Source: Sediminihaliea albiluteola
GTDB lineage: Bacteria > Pseudomonadota > Gammaproteobacteria > Pseudomonadales > Halieaceae
DNA length: 64,000 nt
Assembly (NCBI RefSeq): GCF_014077625.1
Contig: NZ_JACFXU010000014.1
Span: forward strand, 558,001 to 622,000
Direction of reading: 5' to 3'
Under the pieces are notes generated by a model that was not told the origin of the DNA, ran no database searches, and saw nothing but the letters and a program-made list of their open reading frames with translations. Shown piece by piece: positions 34,634 to 43,659 of this stretch; the stretch's first letter is position 1, and the number at the start of each line of letters is the position of its first letter. Made by a program: the position numbers and the translations under genes.

Positions 34634-35651
34634 AGGCTTTAGCTAGAGTCGACTTGATCGAGCTCAGCAAAGCTATCAGCAATTCGGTATCCGGCGCATA
34701 AACAACCGGGCTAATCCGGTCGAACAGACCGTGACAACGCTGCACTAACTGGGCTGCCACCTCATCGGGTTTGCCCACTACTGCAAAGGTCGTCAGCACC
34801 TCATCGTTAATTTTGGCTGCCATCTCCGCCCACTTGCCGGCTTTTGACAGTGCTGTCATCTCCGGCTGCAAGCCCTCCCAACCATGCGCCTCTAACACTG
34901 GCAGGTAGGCTGGTGTGGACGCGTAGAAAGCTATCTGACTCCGCGCTGAGAAAATGGCAGCCTGCAAAGCCTCATCGCTTAATCCAGTAGCAGTGATCAC
35001 TTGAGCAGAAAGCTCTAAATCCGCCATGCTCTTGTCTGCTTTGTCCAACCCGCGCTGTAAGGCCGGCATAGAAATCGCATCAATGGAGGTCGTGCTATGG
35101 AAGGGGTGGATAAAATAGCCATCAGCCACCTCGGCCGCCACCTCGGTCATTCTCGGCCCCACTCCGGCAACAAATATTTTGGGCCTGGGAAGCTCACTGG
35201 CAGCTGGACTAAAAGTGGGCGACATCAAACTGTGTTGATAAAACTCACCCTTAAAGTTCAAACGCTCACCACTATCCCAGCTATGCCAAATAGCCCTAAT
35301 TGCCTGCACCATCTCGCGCATACGCGCCGCAGGTTTTGACCAAGGCATGCTGTAGCGACGCTCAATGTGGGCTTTAACTTGCGAACCTAGGCCGAGAATA
35401 AATCGCCCTTGAGATAACTGCTGTAGATCATTCGCTAGATAAGCTAGGCTCATCGGATTACGGGCGAATGCCACAGCAATCGAGGTCATTAAGTCCATGC
35501 GCTGACTTTTCATCGCAGCAACTGAGATCCCAATAAAAGGGTCGCTCTGCCCTTCAAAAGCATAAGCCCCATCAAAACCTGCTTTTTCCAACTCAGGGGC
35601 TATTTCAGCAATCTTTACTGGGTCGAACATCAAGGAAGTATCAATCTTCAT
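34632..35651 (-). CDS. LLM-class oxidoreductase, F420-type subfamily (TIGR03617-like)
   Basis: A 339-residue TIM-barrel protein, started at the ATG at 35651 (MKIDTSLMF). The extra 17 codons upstream read like non-coding sequence. Phrases ISVAAMKSQRMDLMTSIAVAFARNP and LSQGRFILGLGSQVKAHIERR are typical of the luciferase-like subfamily annotated as F420-dependent, TIGR03617 in style. That group is best known in actinobacteria, which make F420; here either F420 is available or another flavin is used. It is between a crotonase and an SDR, but orientation and gaps do not prove a shared pathway. Confidence 0.82.
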   Translation of the reverse strand: MKIDTSLMFDPVKIAEIAPELEKAGFDGAYAFEGQSDPFIGISVAAMKSQRMDLMTSIAVAFARNPMSLAYLANDLQQLSQGRFILGLGSQVKAHIERRYSMPWSKPAARMREMVQAIRAIWHSWDSGERLNFKGEFYQHSLMSPTFSPAASELPRPKIFVAGVGPRMTEVAAEVADGYFIHPFHSTTSIDAISMPALQRGLDKADKSMADLELSAQVITATGLSDEALQAAIFSARSQIAFYASTPAYLPVLEAHGWEGLQPEMTALSKAGKWAEMAAKINDEVLTTFAVVGKPDEVAAQLVQRCHGLFDRISPVVYAPDTELLIALLSSIKSTLAKA

Positions 35652-35766
35652 AGCAGAGCCTATTAATAGTTTGCCTATATGTCCGAGCCCCACCCGCAAC
35701 AAAGCTCAATAATCAGTCATGTGACATTAAAGCAGCAGCGGCCAGCAAGGTTGCAGGCCCTAGAGC

Positions 35767-36504
35767 TCAAACAATACTCGTACCACCACTCACAGAGATG
35801 TTTTCACCGGTAATCCAACGACAGTCATCCGAGACGAGTGCTGCAATGGCATCGGCAATATCTTCTGGCTCTCCGCATCGCTGCATTGCTGCTGCCTTAG
35901 CACCGTACTGTCGGAGCTTTTCCGGGTTACCACCTTCCAACATAGGCGTATCCGTCATACCAGGAGACACCACATTCACCGCTATACCTCGGGGCCCCAG
36001 TTCGCGAGCCAATACCTTAGTAAAGCCCTCAACAGCAATTTTACTCGCGGTATACAAAGCCTGACCTGAAGCATTTGACTTGGTGGCACCAGTGGACACA
36101 TTAATAATGCGGCCAGAGTCCTCCATAACACGAGCGGCTTCCCGGCACATCATGAAGGTGCCGCGGGTATTAATATTAAAAATATAATCGTATTCCTCCA
36201 TGGAAATATCCTGAAAGGGCTTTAGGTGACCAATACCGGCGTTATTGACAACAACATCTACGCGGCCGTATTGCTCTTTTACTACTTCAAACAGCTTGAT
36301 CACTTCTGATTCCACAGAGATGTCTGCTTGCATAGCGCAGGCCTTTCCACCGCGATCAACAATGGCTTTAACCGTGTTGTTAGCGCCGTCAGCCGAACGC
36401 GAATAAACAACGACAACAGCGTACTCATCCGCGAGACGTTTGCTAGTGGCCTGACCGATACCCGTCCCCCCGCCAGTAACGATGGCGACTCTTGCTCCTT
36501 TCAT
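35767..36504 (-). CDS. Short-chain dehydrogenase/reductase (SDR)
   Basis: A 245-residue classical SDR with TGGGTGIG, NNAG, a VSTGATK serine strand, YTASK catalytic pair and the WITGENISVSGG end. VVYSRS after strand 2 suggests NADP(H), as in FabG-type and glucose-dehydrogenase-like SDRs. The gene is 115 bases upstream of the LLM gene and on the same strand, so they may be cotranscribed. An AAGGA motif precedes the ATG. No substrate can be assigned. Confidence 0.88.
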   Translation of the reverse strand: MKGARVAIVTGGGTGIGQATSKRLADEYAVVVVYSRSADGANNTVKAIVDRGGKACAMQADISVESEVIKLFEVVKEQYGRVDVVVNNAGIGHLKPFQDISMEEYDYIFNINTRGTFMMCREAARVMEDSGRIINVSTGATKSNASGQALYTASKIAVEGFTKVLARELGPRGIAVNVVSPGMTDTPMLEGGNPEKLRQYGAKAAAMQRCGEPEDIADAIAALVSDDCRWITGENISVSGGTSIV

Positions 36505-36643
36505 GGTAGTTCCTTACATCTGCTATATAGCGTCAATTCTAAAACATCATAATAAGCTAGATCGATACGCAAATCTTTCCATCGCAAGTCGCAGCATTAA
36601 TAATCTCTGGGAACGCCAGTTAACTCTGTATGAACAACAGATA

Positions 36644-37825
36644 TCAGGCAGGTACCAAACTCGATGCAGAGGTGTTAGCTAGATTAAGAGAGTGATGGGG
36701 ATAATGCACTTGTCGTTTTTGAAACGACAATATCGCTTGGTTTTGAATCACGCCACGATCAATGTTAATGGCTTTTCGTATAGTTTCATTTTGCTGCCAG
36801 GCATCACGACCAGCTAGTACAGCGGGCAAATACATAATGAGTGCAGCGGAGATTGAGCGGGTGGCGCTTTCCCAAAGATAACTGGGCGTATGATCCACGG
36901 CATAATAATTAATGCTTTTATATTTAAACATAGGCGCTTCAAAGGTAGTTGGTTTGGCAAAAAAGAAACCCATACCTTCGTCGCAACTTACATCAATAAT
37001 TAAGCTATTCGGCTTTAGAAACTCGCTTTCCGCTTTCGTCACGAAATCAATTGGCGCATCTGTTTCTTGAAAGGTTCCATTCACGATAATGTCCGATTCG
37101 CTAATTAACTCAGTTAAAGGGCGGACACTGCCGTCGTGCTCCACTACCACCATACGAGCCTCCCCGTCTGCACCGGGTCGAACCTTGACGTAGTGACAAT
37201 CGAGTACCTCCTCGCGAACTTCATGATCGGGACGCTGAATACAGATAGTGATATCTCTAAAGCCGTGGGCTTTGAGAGCGTATATAGCACCACGACTTAC
37301 AGCACCAAAACTAAAAATGATTGTCTTGCGCTGATTGCCGTAATGCCCATCTATACCAACAAGCTGCAGAGCATGCAGCACTGCACAATAGCCCGCCATC
37401 TCATTGTTTTTATAAAAGGTATGCCGCCCTATGTGGCCACTCGGGCCCCACACAAACATATCTTCAAAGGCTATTAAGGTCTGCTTACGATCCAGTGCAA
37501 CTTGGGTAAGATCCCTTTGTTGTACACAATGGACATAACCCCAGAGTGTCCCACCTTCTTTAAGTTCCTGCAGATCAGCCAGCACTGGCTTGCAAATGAT
37601 CACCGTCCCCAGCTCTGTCAGTAATTCGTGACGCGTCGCAATGCCGCCAGTTTGTTCCGCAATCTCTTCGTCTGTGATATTAAAGGCTGCTCCGTAGCCC
37701 TCTTCAAATATGAGTTGCCGGCGAGTGGCTTCAGGTATACGAAGCAAGTGCTCAGGGTGGATAGGAAAGCGCCGTTCATCTTGCTTTCTTGAAGTTCCAA
37801 TGACACCGATTAAAAATTTATTCAT
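36644..37825 (-). CDS. N5-(carboxyethyl)ornithine synthase / alanine dehydrogenase-like protein
   Basis: A 393-residue member of the alanine dehydrogenase/transhydrogenase fold. The combination of FEDMFVW...GRHTFYKNNEMAG with VDHTPSYLW is what sets carboxyethylornithine synthases apart from alanine dehydrogenase. The NAD(P) glycine motif SFGAVSRGA, INDISCD-like (IIDVSCDEG) and RRFPIHPEH start are also present. Characterised members reduce the Schiff base of pyruvate with the ornithine or lysine side chain, making opine-like amino acids. The protein is longer (Lactococcus about 313). A perfect inverted repeat lies 40 bases upstream of the start. The product here is inferred. Confidence 0.72.
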   Translation of the reverse strand: MNKFLIGVIGTSRKQDERRFPIHPEHLLRIPEATRRQLIFEEGYGAAFNITDEEIAEQTGGIATRHELLTELGTVIICKPVLADLQELKEGGTLWGYVHCVQQRDLTQVALDRKQTLIAFEDMFVWGPSGHIGRHTFYKNNEMAGYCAVLHALQLVGIDGHYGNQRKTIIFSFGAVSRGAIYALKAHGFRDITICIQRPDHEVREEVLDCHYVKVRPGADGEARMVVVEHDGSVRPLTELISESDIIVNGTFQETDAPIDFVTKAESEFLKPNSLIIDVSCDEGMGFFFAKPTTFEAPMFKYKSINYYAVDHTPSYLWESATRSISAALIMYLPAVLAGRDAWQQNETIRKAINIDRGVIQNQAILSFQKRQVHYPHHSLNLANTSASSLVPA

Positions 37826-37864
37826 ATTGCTTCCTTAATTGTCAGAAAAGTTCATGCGAATGAG

Positions 37865-37896
37865 TGCATCACCGACGAACCAGTGCCGGTGATGCA
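37865..37896. promoter_or_regulatory. 10-bp perfect inverted repeat upstream of carboxyethylornithine-synthase-like gene
   Basis: TGCATCACCG and CGGTGATGCA are exact inverted copies, 12 bases apart, starting 40 bases before the gene start at 37825 on the minus strand. The position fits a promoter operator or a leader hairpin. No T-run follows, which argues against a terminator. Confidence 0.4.
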
Positions 37897-38097
37897 TACG
37901 CGTTTGATGCCTAATCTGCAGCAAGGAGCTCAGAGTCGCTGTAAATAAAGCGCGGTAAAATGGCTTAAGTGCCAAGACTGTAGTCACAGTTCATAGGAGC
38001 ATAATGAAATGCAGCTCAACAGAAGACTGAATGCCCCCTCGATGCTTTTGACTGTAATATTTGAGGTGAATGAAACAGCGGCTGAGGAATAGAAAGG

Positions 38098-38115
38098 GGC
38101 GTTATGTTTAACGCC
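38098..38115 (-). terminator. Likely terminator of NTF2-like gene
   Basis: GGCGTTA and TAACGCC pair perfectly around a 4-base loop. On the minus strand the stem is followed by CCTTTCT, a weak T-tract, about 110 bases after the stop of the NTF2-like gene. It is plausible but not certain. Confidence 0.45.
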
Positions 38116-38226
38116 ACCCATGTTGCAGCTGGCAATAGACTATATACCTACTAGCGTCCTTTAGCTCTCTTTATATGACTAGCTATTGATTACTGTTCGA
38201 AAGGCTAGCCTGGGACCTAAATCTAC

Positions 38227-38718
38227 TCACTTAGGCCTTAAGAGAAAGCCTTCCGACATCTCGACATTAATCCTAGTTAACTTGCGGTAGCAGATAAGCC
38301 AAGTGCCATTCACCTTCCGGTATCTTTCGTGATAGTGGCCGTAACCATGTAGGTACTCACGAGTTTCACCGTTTTGCCACCATAAATGATCCTCCATAGG
38401 CCAGATCGCGCTAGCAGTTTCAGCTGAACTGAACTCAATTTCGGGCTGATGAAGATGATGGCAGGAGGTCATTGGCGCCGGTCCCTCCATGATATTTTTG
38501 ATGGCTTCGGTGAGCGCCTCTGGTCCAACTACCCGATTCCTATGGCCATCCGTGACCGGCTGCTGATCTGGAGGTGCATCTCCGTAAGATTCGGAGTAGG
38601 CATCTTCAGTGTGTACACTGCCATAATGCTCCCATTGCTTAAGGTCCATGTAGCGCACACGCCGCGACGACAGCATTTTAATTTCTTCTATCGCGGCAAG
38701 CTTTTCAACTAATTCCAA
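38227..38718 (-). CDS. SnoaL/NTF2-like family protein
   Basis: A 163-residue protein started at a TTG with a GGGGGAAG motif about 6 bases upstream; the first internal ATG (residue 24) would remove the first helix of the fold. Residues show the cone fold of NTF2-like (SnoaL_4) enzymes: a helix with Y-M-D-L-K-Q-W, a V-x-P-E-A-L helix, and beta strands ending HGYGHYHERYRKVNGTWLI. Family members are dehydratases, isomerases or limonene-epoxide-type hydrolases and often accompany steroid or terpenoid catabolism. It is divergent from the MFS gene at 38963 with a 241-base spacer, so it may belong to that substrate cluster. Confidence 0.78.
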   Translation of the reverse strand: MELVEKLAAIEEIKMLSSRRVRYMDLKQWEHYGSVHTEDAYSESYGDAPPDQQPVTDGHRNRVVGPEALTEAIKNIMEGPAPMTSCHHLHQPEIEFSSAETASAIWPMEDHLWWQNGETREYLHGYGHYHERYRKVNGTWLICYRKLTRINVEMSEGFLLRPK

Positions 38719-38962
38719 CTATCTTCCCCCCTGTGCTGTACTCAGCACTAATAATTATGATTTAAATAGGCTTTACTGCTTCGTTTCATTAGCCGGCTTG
38801 GATAAGCAATCCCTTGCCCTACTCCATGCTAAATGAAAGCCAAAGCAGCATTGAGACTCCGCGGGAAACAATCAAGTTCCAACAAGGTATATATCACTAC
38901 TTTGCTTGCCGGTAGATTCCTCCCTATTAATGAAAAATAATTAACTGTTAGTAAGGGAAGTG

Positions 38963-40309
38963 ATGTCTTCAGGCCAGCCTTATCCACCTTCATCGACAGC
39001 ATGGTATGTTGTGGGCATCTTATTGCTCGCTAACACCTTTTCAGCGATTGATCGTCAAATACTGACCCTACTCGTTGGTCCAGTCCGGGCAGACCTCGGC
39101 CTTTCCGACTTTGAAATCAGTCTCCTGCAAGGCTTAGCATTTTCGCTCCTCTTCGCTTTTGTAGGGATCCCCATAGCCCGACTATCCGATGTGCGCAATC
39201 GAAGAGTCATCATTGCTTGTGGCATCAGCTTTTGGTGCCTAATGACCGCAGCCTGCGGTCTGTCTAAAAACTTCTTTCAATTATTTCTCGCTAGAATGGG
39301 CGTTGGTGTAGGTGAAGCCTCCCTAAGCCCCGCCGCCGCCTCGCTGATCTCAGACAGCTTCTCACCCGAAAAAAGAGCTATGGCCTTCAGCGTCTATCAC
39401 TTGGGTTACCCTATTGGTGGTGGCTTGGCTCTAATTATTGGCGGCTTAGTTCTGCAAATGCTCGATGGCATTGACCATGTGAACCTCGGCATACTCGGCG
39501 ATTTCCGCTCTTGGCAACTCGCCTTTATTATTGTCGGCCTGCCAGGCTTATTAATCGCCGGCTTGATGTTCACCTTCCGCGAACCTCCCAGGCAGCAACG
39601 CATTCACTCCGCCGCCAACCAGAGCGTACCTCTGCGCGTGATATGGATGCATGTCCGCGAGCGCTGGCAAGCCTATGGGGCACATCTTTCAGCCGTCGCT
39701 TTTCTCGGCATGCTGGCAATGGGAACCGCCATCTGGTACCCGACCTTCTTAATGCGCACCTACGGCTTCTCCGCCAGTAATGCGGGCTATTCCTATGGGC
39801 TGGTCATGGGTATCTGCGGCGTCGCCGGTATCCTGTCTGGGGGCTGGCTGAGTGGGCGTTTTGCGCGCAAGGGCCATGTCGATGCCAATATGCGCGTCAT
39901 GTTGATCGCCGCGGCGCTTAAAACAATCCCCCTAATTATCGGCCCGCTTATGCCCACAGCTTTTTTGGCTCTACTGTGCATGTCGATAGCCACTTATCTC
40001 GGCCAGGTGTCCGTCGGCGTTACCACCGCGGCACTGATTGAAATCACCCCCAATGAAATGCGCGCGCAACTACTTTCTATCATGCTGTTCATGGTCAATA
40101 TTCTTGGCTTGGCCCTTGGCGCCTCGGTAATCGCAGCACTGACTGACTTTGTCTTCGGCTACGACGATGCATTGCGCTACTCCATCTCATTAGCTTCAGC
40201 AATTATCGCCCCGACTATCGTAATTATTCTGTGGCGAGGCCTGCGTCACTACCGGTCGTGCGCCGAAGAAGCGCGCACCTGGACCGCAATCCCGGCAGCA
40301 GTTAACTAA
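38963..40309 (+). CDS. MFS transporter
   Basis: A 448-residue protein with twelve hydrophobic segments. The family signature region between helices 2 and 3 is IARLSDVRNRRVII. SAIDRQILTLLVGPVRADL and LSDFEISLLQGLAFSLLF are typical of a Spinster-like proteobacterial branch linked to aromatic or lipid catabolism. The start ATG at 38963 has AAGGGAAG upstream; a GTG three bases earlier is an equal alternative. The next gene, a TonB receptor, starts 32 bases after its stop, so the two probably bring one substrate across outer and inner membranes. Confidence 0.9.
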   Translation: MSSGQPYPPSSTAWYVVGILLLANTFSAIDRQILTLLVGPVRADLGLSDFEISLLQGLAFSLLFAFVGIPIARLSDVRNRRVIIACGISFWCLMTAACGLSKNFFQLFLARMGVGVGEASLSPAAASLISDSFSPEKRAMAFSVYHLGYPIGGGLALIIGGLVLQMLDGIDHVNLGILGDFRSWQLAFIIVGLPGLLIAGLMFTFREPPRQQRIHSAANQSVPLRVIWMHVRERWQAYGAHLSAVAFLGMLAMGTAIWYPTFLMRTYGFSASNAGYSYGLVMGICGVAGILSGGWLSGRFARKGHVDANMRVMLIAAALKTIPLIIGPLMPTAFLALLCMSIATYLGQVSVGVTTAALIEITPNEMRAQLLSIMLFMVNILGLALGASVIAALTDFVFGYDDALRYSISLASAIIAPTIVIILWRGLRHYRSCAEEARTWTAIPAAVN

Positions 40310-40341
40310 TAAATTTAATGACGTGTGATAAGGAGAAAATC

Positions 40342-42627
40342 ATGCAACGACAAAAGCTCTATCAAGCTATAAGCGTAGCAATTGGTGGCACTCTCATGGC
40401 GCCACTTTTTGCTATTCCTGCTCTCGCGCAATCATCGGCACTAGAAGAGATTGTAGTAACCGCTCAAATGCGCGAGCAAAGTTTGCAAGACACCCCCATC
40501 TCGGTCACCGCACTTCGCGGCGACGCACTGCTTGAACTCGGTGCCACCGACGTCAGTGGCGTGTCTGACTTCACTCCAGGGCTCCTAGTTACTCCGACCA
40601 TTGGTGGCTCAGTCAACGCCGGTATCGCCATCCGCGGTGCCGTTAACAACAGTAATAACCTGAGCCGTGATAATGCTGTGGGCATGTACTTAAATGGCGT
40701 GCCCATTTCTAAAACCTCTGGTGCTATTTTTGACGCCGTCGATTTAGAGCGAGTGGAAGTACTGCGTGGCCCCCAAGGTACGCTGTATGGCAAAAACACC
40801 ATTGGCGGTGCGATCAACTTAGTCACCAAAAAGCCCGCTGGCGAATTTGGCGGCAAGCTAAGCGTGGGCTTGGGTAATGCCAGCCTAGTCGAAACACGGG
40901 GCTCAATCGACACTCCCACCTTTGGCTCAATGGATGAAGGACTGGGCGAGTTTAGCGCTCGAGCATCAGGTTTCTACCGCGAGCGCGACGGCTTCTACAA
41001 GAACACACACCCTTCGGGTGAAGATTTTGACAACCGCGACCAGTGGGGCCTGCGTATTGACGCTGACTGGCGCATCAGTGATCAATTCAATATTCAATAC
41101 GGCTACGACCGTTTCGAAGCTGACCAGCGCCCACCGATGCTTGCGCTTACCAACTCGGATACCTTTGCCTATGTGATTCCCCCGCTGTATCCCCTGGTTG
41201 ACGCAGCGACACGCAAAGGCCGCCCGAGCTCAATTGCCAACGACAACGCCATAACCAGTGAGGTTGAAGTTGAAGGCCATACGCTGACTCTTAGCTATGA
41301 CCTACCCGACACTAGGCTAGGTGACCTGACTTTAAAATCAATCACTGGGTACAGAGACCTGCATACCCTTAGCATGAGTGATTTTGATGGCACAGCTTTG
41401 GACTTATTCCGTTTCACAATCGAAAATGATTTCGATCAGTGGACCCAAGAGTTCCAGTTACTTGGCTCTACCGAGCGCACTGAGTATGTACTGGGTCTGT
41501 TTTACTATGAAGATGAGTGGTACACCGACAACCCTCGCTGGCAGTTCCAGTTTGGCGGCGACAGCTTCAACGTTAGCCAGCGCGGCGCCAAGGATACTTC
41601 AGTAGCGGCCTTTGGTCAGATGAGCTGGACTCCCAACATGCTCAACGACCGCATGGAAATTACTGTCGGTGCGCGCTGGACCGAGGAAAAGAAAGACGCC
41701 TATAACCTTGCTGTCAATAGGGATGTCTATAATGAGAACCCGGCTGATGCCAGCGGTGGTGTCTATGTCCGCAATCCAGGCGGAAGCCCCATCTTCGACC
41801 CCAGGGGCAACTTGATCCCAATAAAAACTGACGACACTTGGAGTGAGTTCACTCCGATGGCCACGGTTGCTTGGCGCTTTACTGACGACATTAATGGTTA
41901 CGCTAAGATCGCCACCGGCTTCAAAAGTGGCGGCTTTAATGGCGTAGCGGCAACTAACGCTTCCTTCCTCACGCCTTTTGATCCAGAAACCATGACCACT
42001 TACGAGATCGGTCTGAAATCACGTCTGCTGGATCAGCGCGTGCAACTGAACATGTCGGCCTTCTATAACGACTACGAAGACTTCCAGGCCAACCGCTTTG
42101 TCGAGGAAGTCCTAGGTATTGCTATCGTTAACGCAGGTACTGCTAACATGCAGGGTGTCGAGATCGAGCTAACGGCACGGGCCACACCTAATTTGGACCT
42201 AATCCTTAACTACTCCTACCTCGACAGCTCCTATGACAAGTTCATCGGCGATGATGGAACGGACGTATCCAGCGAGCGTTATCTGGCCTATGCACCAGAG
42301 AACACTGTCTTTGCTTCGCTGAAGTACACCTTTGATCCATTCAGCTTCGGTACCTTGTCAATGCGCGCCGATTACGCCTGGACTGACGATTATTACGTTT
42401 TAATAGAGGATGACCCCACTACTAACGTCGATTCCTATGGCCTACTCAACGCTAGGATTGACTTAAGTGCCATTCCTGCTGGCGATGGAGAGCTGCGTAT
42501 ATCAGCTTGGGGCCGCAACCTCACCGATGAGGAGTACTGGACCTCCGCACTTAACTTGACCGTATTTACGGTCAACCAGTGGGCGGACCCTCGTAGCTAC
42601 GGTATTGAGTTCGCGTATCAGTTCTGA
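40342..42627 (+). CDS. TonB-dependent outer membrane receptor
   Basis: A 761-residue receptor read from ATG 40342, with AAGGAG just before it; the frame extends 8 codons upstream without a signal. A signal peptide (about 1-30, ends ALAQ) is followed by a TonB box EEIVVTAQ and a plug domain with VEVLRGPQGTLYGKNTIGGAINLVTK. The remaining about 550 residues are a 22-strand barrel, with a C-terminal aromatic residue (YQF). This type of receptor, common in marine bacteria and sphingomonads, imports large organic compounds rather than iron only. Location beside an MFS carrier and a LysR suggests uptake of the compound degraded by the facing operon. Confidence 0.92.
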   Translation: MQRQKLYQAISVAIGGTLMAPLFAIPALAQSSALEEIVVTAQMREQSLQDTPISVTALRGDALLELGATDVSGVSDFTPGLLVTPTIGGSVNAGIAIRGAVNNSNNLSRDNAVGMYLNGVPISKTSGAIFDAVDLERVEVLRGPQGTLYGKNTIGGAINLVTKKPAGEFGGKLSVGLGNASLVETRGSIDTPTFGSMDEGLGEFSARASGFYRERDGFYKNTHPSGEDFDNRDQWGLRIDADWRISDQFNIQYGYDRFEADQRPPMLALTNSDTFAYVIPPLYPLVDAATRKGRPSSIANDNAITSEVEVEGHTLTLSYDLPDTRLGDLTLKSITGYRDLHTLSMSDFDGTALDLFRFTIENDFDQWTQEFQLLGSTERTEYVLGLFYYEDEWYTDNPRWQFQFGGDSFNVSQRGAKDTSVAAFGQMSWTPNMLNDRMEITVGARWTEEKKDAYNLAVNRDVYNENPADASGGVYVRNPGGSPIFDPRGNLIPIKTDDTWSEFTPMATVAWRFTDDINGYAKIATGFKSGGFNGVAATNASFLTPFDPETMTTYEIGLKSRLLDQRVQLNMSAFYNDYEDFQANRFVEEVLGIAIVNAGTANMQGVEIELTARATPNLDLILNYSYLDSSYDKFIGDDGTDVSSERYLAYAPENTVFASLKYTFDPFSFGTLSMRADYAWTDDYYVLIEDDPTTNVDSYGLLNARIDLSAIPAGDGELRISAWGRNLTDEEYWTSALNLTVFTVNQWADPRSYGIEFAYQF

Positions 42628-42706
42628 TGCGCGGACCCGATCTATTGCAACAACAAGAGCAAGTGCATTAGCCTGTATGAATAGTAATTCAAGTACAGGC
42701 AAAAGC

Positions 42707-43630
42707 ATGGGGCGCTGGGACGGTATTGATGAGTTTTTGGAGGTGGTGGAGCTCGGCAGCTTCACCGCTGCCGCTGAAGCAATGGGCGTCTCCAAATCCT
42801 ACATTAGTAAGCAGGTGAGCCGACTTGAAGATCGCTTACAAGTCCGCCTCCTACAACGCACCACCCGGCGCCTTACTCTCACTGAAATTGGCGAAATATT
42901 TTTTCGACAGTGCCAAATCATGTCAGAGCAATATGATTTGGCAGAGTCGGCCTTGTCTGAGTTGCAGCAGCAACCCAAGGGAACGCTCAAGCTCGCTATC
43001 AATAGCCGCTACGGCGTAGAGCATATGGCCGGCATCGTCGCGGCCTTTTCAAGGCAGTACCCCGAGCTCTCAGTTGAAGTGCATTCGAGCTTTCTTGAGG
43101 TCGATATCATCGCCGATGGCTACGATCTCGCCATTCGCTATGGCAAGTTGGAAGACTCCAGTTTAATTGCACGCAAGCTAGGCTCCTATTCTCTTAGCCT
43201 CTGTGCCGCGCCCTCTTACTGGGAAACTTATGGTTACCCAAACTCGATAGCTGACTTGCAGCACCACAACTGCCTCTCCACTTCAGATCGGCACTGGAAC
43301 TTTAATACCCCCTCGGGCAGAGACACTTTACGGGTGAAAATCGCCGGCAATTGGCTCAGTGAAGATGGCGCGACGATTTTAGCAGCGGCCAAAGCCGGCA
43401 TCGGCATGGCACAGCTACCTGATTTTTATATTCAATCTGCGGTTAAGCGGGGAGAGTTAATAAAGCTCAGCGACCAGCCCTGGAGCCACTACGAACGAGA
43501 GACCTGGGCGGTGTATCCAAACAGCCGACACTTATCAGCCAAGGTACGCTTTTTTATGGACTTTATTGCGGGCTATATCAACGATAACTTTAGTCACCGT
43601 CGTGATGTTTTTATCGAGCCGCTCCGCTAG
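42707..43630 (+). CDS. LysR-family transcriptional regulator
   Basis: A 307-residue regulator begun at the ATG at 42707 (MGRWDGIDEFLEV), which has an AGG motif 8 bases upstream and aligns with the usual LysR N-terminus; upstream ATGs at 42677 and 42605 would add an unlikely leader. The helix-turn-helix (about 10-65) is FTAAAEAMGVSKSYISKQVSRLE. The C-terminal effector domain is type 2 PBP-like. It follows the receptor gene by 79 bases and is the nearest regulator to both the forward and the reverse catabolic genes, so it is the likely controller, responding to a pathway metabolite. Confidence 0.9.
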   Translation: MGRWDGIDEFLEVVELGSFTAAAEAMGVSKSYISKQVSRLEDRLQVRLLQRTTRRLTLTEIGEIFFRQCQIMSEQYDLAESALSELQQQPKGTLKLAINSRYGVEHMAGIVAAFSRQYPELSVEVHSSFLEVDIIADGYDLAIRYGKLEDSSLIARKLGSYSLSLCAAPSYWETYGYPNSIADLQHHNCLSTSDRHWNFNTPSGRDTLRVKIAGNWLSEDGATILAAAKAGIGMAQLPDFYIQSAVKRGELIKLSDQPWSHYERETWAVYPNSRHLSAKVRFFMDFIAGYINDNFSHRRDVFIEPLR

Positions 43631-43641
43631 GCGAAGCGGCT
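43617..43641 (+). terminator. Terminator hairpin of LysR gene
   Basis: AGCCGCT (43617-43623) and AGCGGCT (43635-43641) flank an 11-base loop and overlap the lysR stop codon; a short TTTAATT tail follows. It lies between convergent genes and may act in both directions. Confidence 0.6.
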
Positions 43642-43659
43642 TTAATTAAGACAAAGTTG

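Larger units (their letters stand above)
37826..38226. other. Intergenic region with inverted repeats, no gene seen
   Basis: About 400 bases between two minus-strand genes. No reading frame of substance is present. It carries the two inverted repeats listed separately, at 37865-37896 and 38098-38115. Otherwise I see nothing. Confidence 0.5.

Noticed and set aside
37136-37477. 113-codon plus-strand frame in the carboxyethylornithine-synthase-like gene
   Set aside because: Antisense shadow; the minus-strand protein has clear family motifs.
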